Shown: piece by piece, positions 63,026 to 64,000 of the stretch
Layout: every line of letters starts with the position of its first letter
How positions within the stretch are numbered: the stretch's first letter is position 1
NCBI RefSeq assembly: GCF_009764265.1
Contig: NZ_RWIR01000018.1
Coordinates: 62,001-126,000, forward strand
DNA: 64,000 bases
Direction of reading: 5' to 3'
Source of the DNA: Pseudomonas sp. PB101
GTDB lineage: Bacteria; Pseudomonadota; Gammaproteobacteria; Pseudomonadales; Pseudomonadaceae
The notes under the pieces: generated by a model
Databases searched by the model: none
Seen by the model: the letters and a program-made list of their open reading frames with translations, nothing else
What the model was told of the DNA's origin: nothing
Position numbers and translations under genes: made by a program

Positions 63026-64000
63026 TCACGGAGTCTGGCCGGTACGCTCCAGGGCCGTCCGCTTGGCGGCCATGTCCTGATCGGTATCGACGAAACGCGC
63101 GGCAATGGTCTGGAACTGTTCAACGCAATCGAGGAAGGCATCGCAGACGTCCGGATCGAAGTGCGTGCCTCGCCCCTGACGAATGATCTCGACTGCCTGC
63201 GCATGGGGCATCCCCGATTTATAGACCCGACGGCTGATCAACGCGTCATAGACGTCCGCCACGGCCATCAACCGGGCGCTGATGGGGATGTCGTCACCCG
63301 CCAGCGCTTGGGGATAGCCGCTACCGTCCCACTTTTCCTGGTGACTGTAGGCAATTTCCTTGGCCAGGCTGAGGAACTCGGCGCGAATGCCAAGCTGGTC
63401 CTCGGCATGCTGGATGGCGTCACGCCCAAGCGTCGTATGAGTCTTCATGATCTCGAACTCTTCCTCGGTGTAGCGTCCCGGCTTGAGCAGGATATGGTCG
63501 GGAATGCCGATTTTGCCGATGTCGTGCAGCGGCGCCGACTTGAACAACAACTCGATGGTGTCGTCGGTAAGAAAATGACTGAAACGCGGATGATCACGCA
63601 GATGCTCGGCCAGCACCTTGATGTAGTGCTGGGTCCGCCGGATATGGTTGCCCGTTTCGTTATCGCGAGTCTCGGCCAGTGAAGCCATGGCCTGGATGGC
63701 CACATCCTGGATCGCACTCACCTCGCGGGTCCGGCGTGCCACTTCCTTTTCCAGATAGTCGTTGTGATCACGCAGGAATGCTTGAGCGGCCTTGAGCTTG
63801 AGCTGGGTATCCACCCGCGCCAGGACCAGCGCCGGCCTGATCGGTTTGGTGATGTAGTCGACGGCGCCCAGCTCCAGGCCAAGGATCTCGTCTTCGGTGG
63901 CGGCCATGGCCGTCAGAAAGATGATCGGGATATCGCGGGTACGCGGGTCGCGCTTCAGCTGCTGCGCCACCTCATGGCCCGATAGCCCAGGCATCATCAC
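63026..64000 (-). CDS. Response regulator with HD-GYP domain (partial, 5' end off window)
   Basis: 325 codons visible; the start of the receiver domain is beyond the right edge. The receiver ends with the conserved Lys region (DYITKPIRPALVLARV), a coiled linker (LRDHNDYLEKEVARRTRE), then the HD-GYP phosphodiesterase: HD in PLHDIGKIGIP and the GYP loop as SHQEKWDGSGYPQAL. The domain hydrolyses cyclic di-GMP in active members; the metal-binding HD and DGSGYP residues are intact. It is upstream of the hybrid kinase, whose HPt domain is the likely phosphate source. Confidence 0.92.
   Translation of the reverse strand: MMMPGLSGHEVAQQLKRDPRTRDIPIIFLTAMAATEDEILGLELGAVDYITKPIRPALVLARVDTQLKLKAAQAFLRDHNDYLEKEVARRTREVSAIQDVAIQAMASLAETRDNETGNHIRRTQHYIKVLAEHLRDHPRFSHFLTDDTIELLFKSAPLHDIGKIGIPDHILLKPGRYTEEEFEIMKTHTTLGRDAIQHAEDQLGIRAEFLSLAKEIAYSHQEKWDGSGYPQALAGDDIPISARLMAVADVYDALISRRVYKSGMPHAQAVEIIRQGRGTHFDPDVCDAFLDCVEQFQTIAARFVDTDQDMAAKRTALERTGQTP

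Noticed and set aside
60644..63682. 1012-codon open frame on the + strand
   Set aside because: Antisense shadow of the hybrid kinase and HD-GYP genes; composition is rich in Q, H, R and A with no domain pattern, as expected for the complementary frame of high-GC coding DNA.

Overview
The window looks like the chromosome of a fluorescent-group Pseudomonas. The evidence is high GC with matching codon use, many REP/BIME palindromes of the 'GTGGGAGC...GCTCCCAC' and 'TAGGAGC...GCTCCTA' types, and familiar Pseudomonas gene sets: the lexA2-imuA-imuB-dnaE2 mutagenesis cassette, a sphingosine-response (sph) locus, FecIR with a TonB receptor, and a DUF6124 protein. Both ends are cut inside signalling genes: a PAS histidine kinase on the left and an HD-GYP response regulator on the right.

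Layout. 1-1377: partial soluble PAS kinase. 1483-9698: a FadR-type GntR regulator divergent from a PotABCD-like ABC transporter, two amidohydrolases and a flavin reductase, probably uptake and breakdown of an unidentified nitrogenous compound. 9829-15567: the SOS mutagenesis operon with a palindromic LexA2 operator at its head. 15568-17468: an AT-rich island, probably acquired, holding an ABC-2 permease and an ATPase whose reading frame is broken in a T-run. 17571-24950: a compact operon (GntR, AprA-like flavoprotein, AprB-like ferredoxin, TauABC-like transporter, HEAT-repeat protein, DUF971 protein). Several of its genes overlap by 1-4 bases, and it is the best candidate here for an undescribed metabolic system. 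25161-27032: a Gfo/Idh/MocA oxidoreductase and a Dyp-type peroxidase. 27142-32555: the sphR/sphA/sphBCD-like locus. 32822-38132: GapN, a FUSC protein, a DMT transporter with divergent Lrp regulator, a YceK lipoprotein and a BI-1 protein. 38256-38343: tRNA-Ser(UGA).

38904-42898: FecI-FecR-TonB receptor iron module. 42992-46107: a scarred region, with a patatin-like gene cut off after about 25 codons by three copies of a 133-bp BIME unit, a VOC protein whose C-terminus runs into that array, and a large RTX repeat protein with no secretion genes beside it. 46741-49661: a SYLF protein, GltS and a LysR regulator. 49649-53045: three exported or presumed exported enzymes (cupin-carboxymuconolactone decarboxylase and two alpha/beta hydrolases). 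53254-58375: a small lipoprotein, an M20 peptidase, DUF6124, a decayed nitrilase-family gene, SseB and an orphan, with three copies of a non-REP hairpin repeat between them. 58577-64000: a hybrid kinase (HAMP-GAF-PAS-PAS-HK-REC-REC-HPt) downstream of an HD-GYP regulator, together a likely phosphorelay leading to c-di-GMP turnover.
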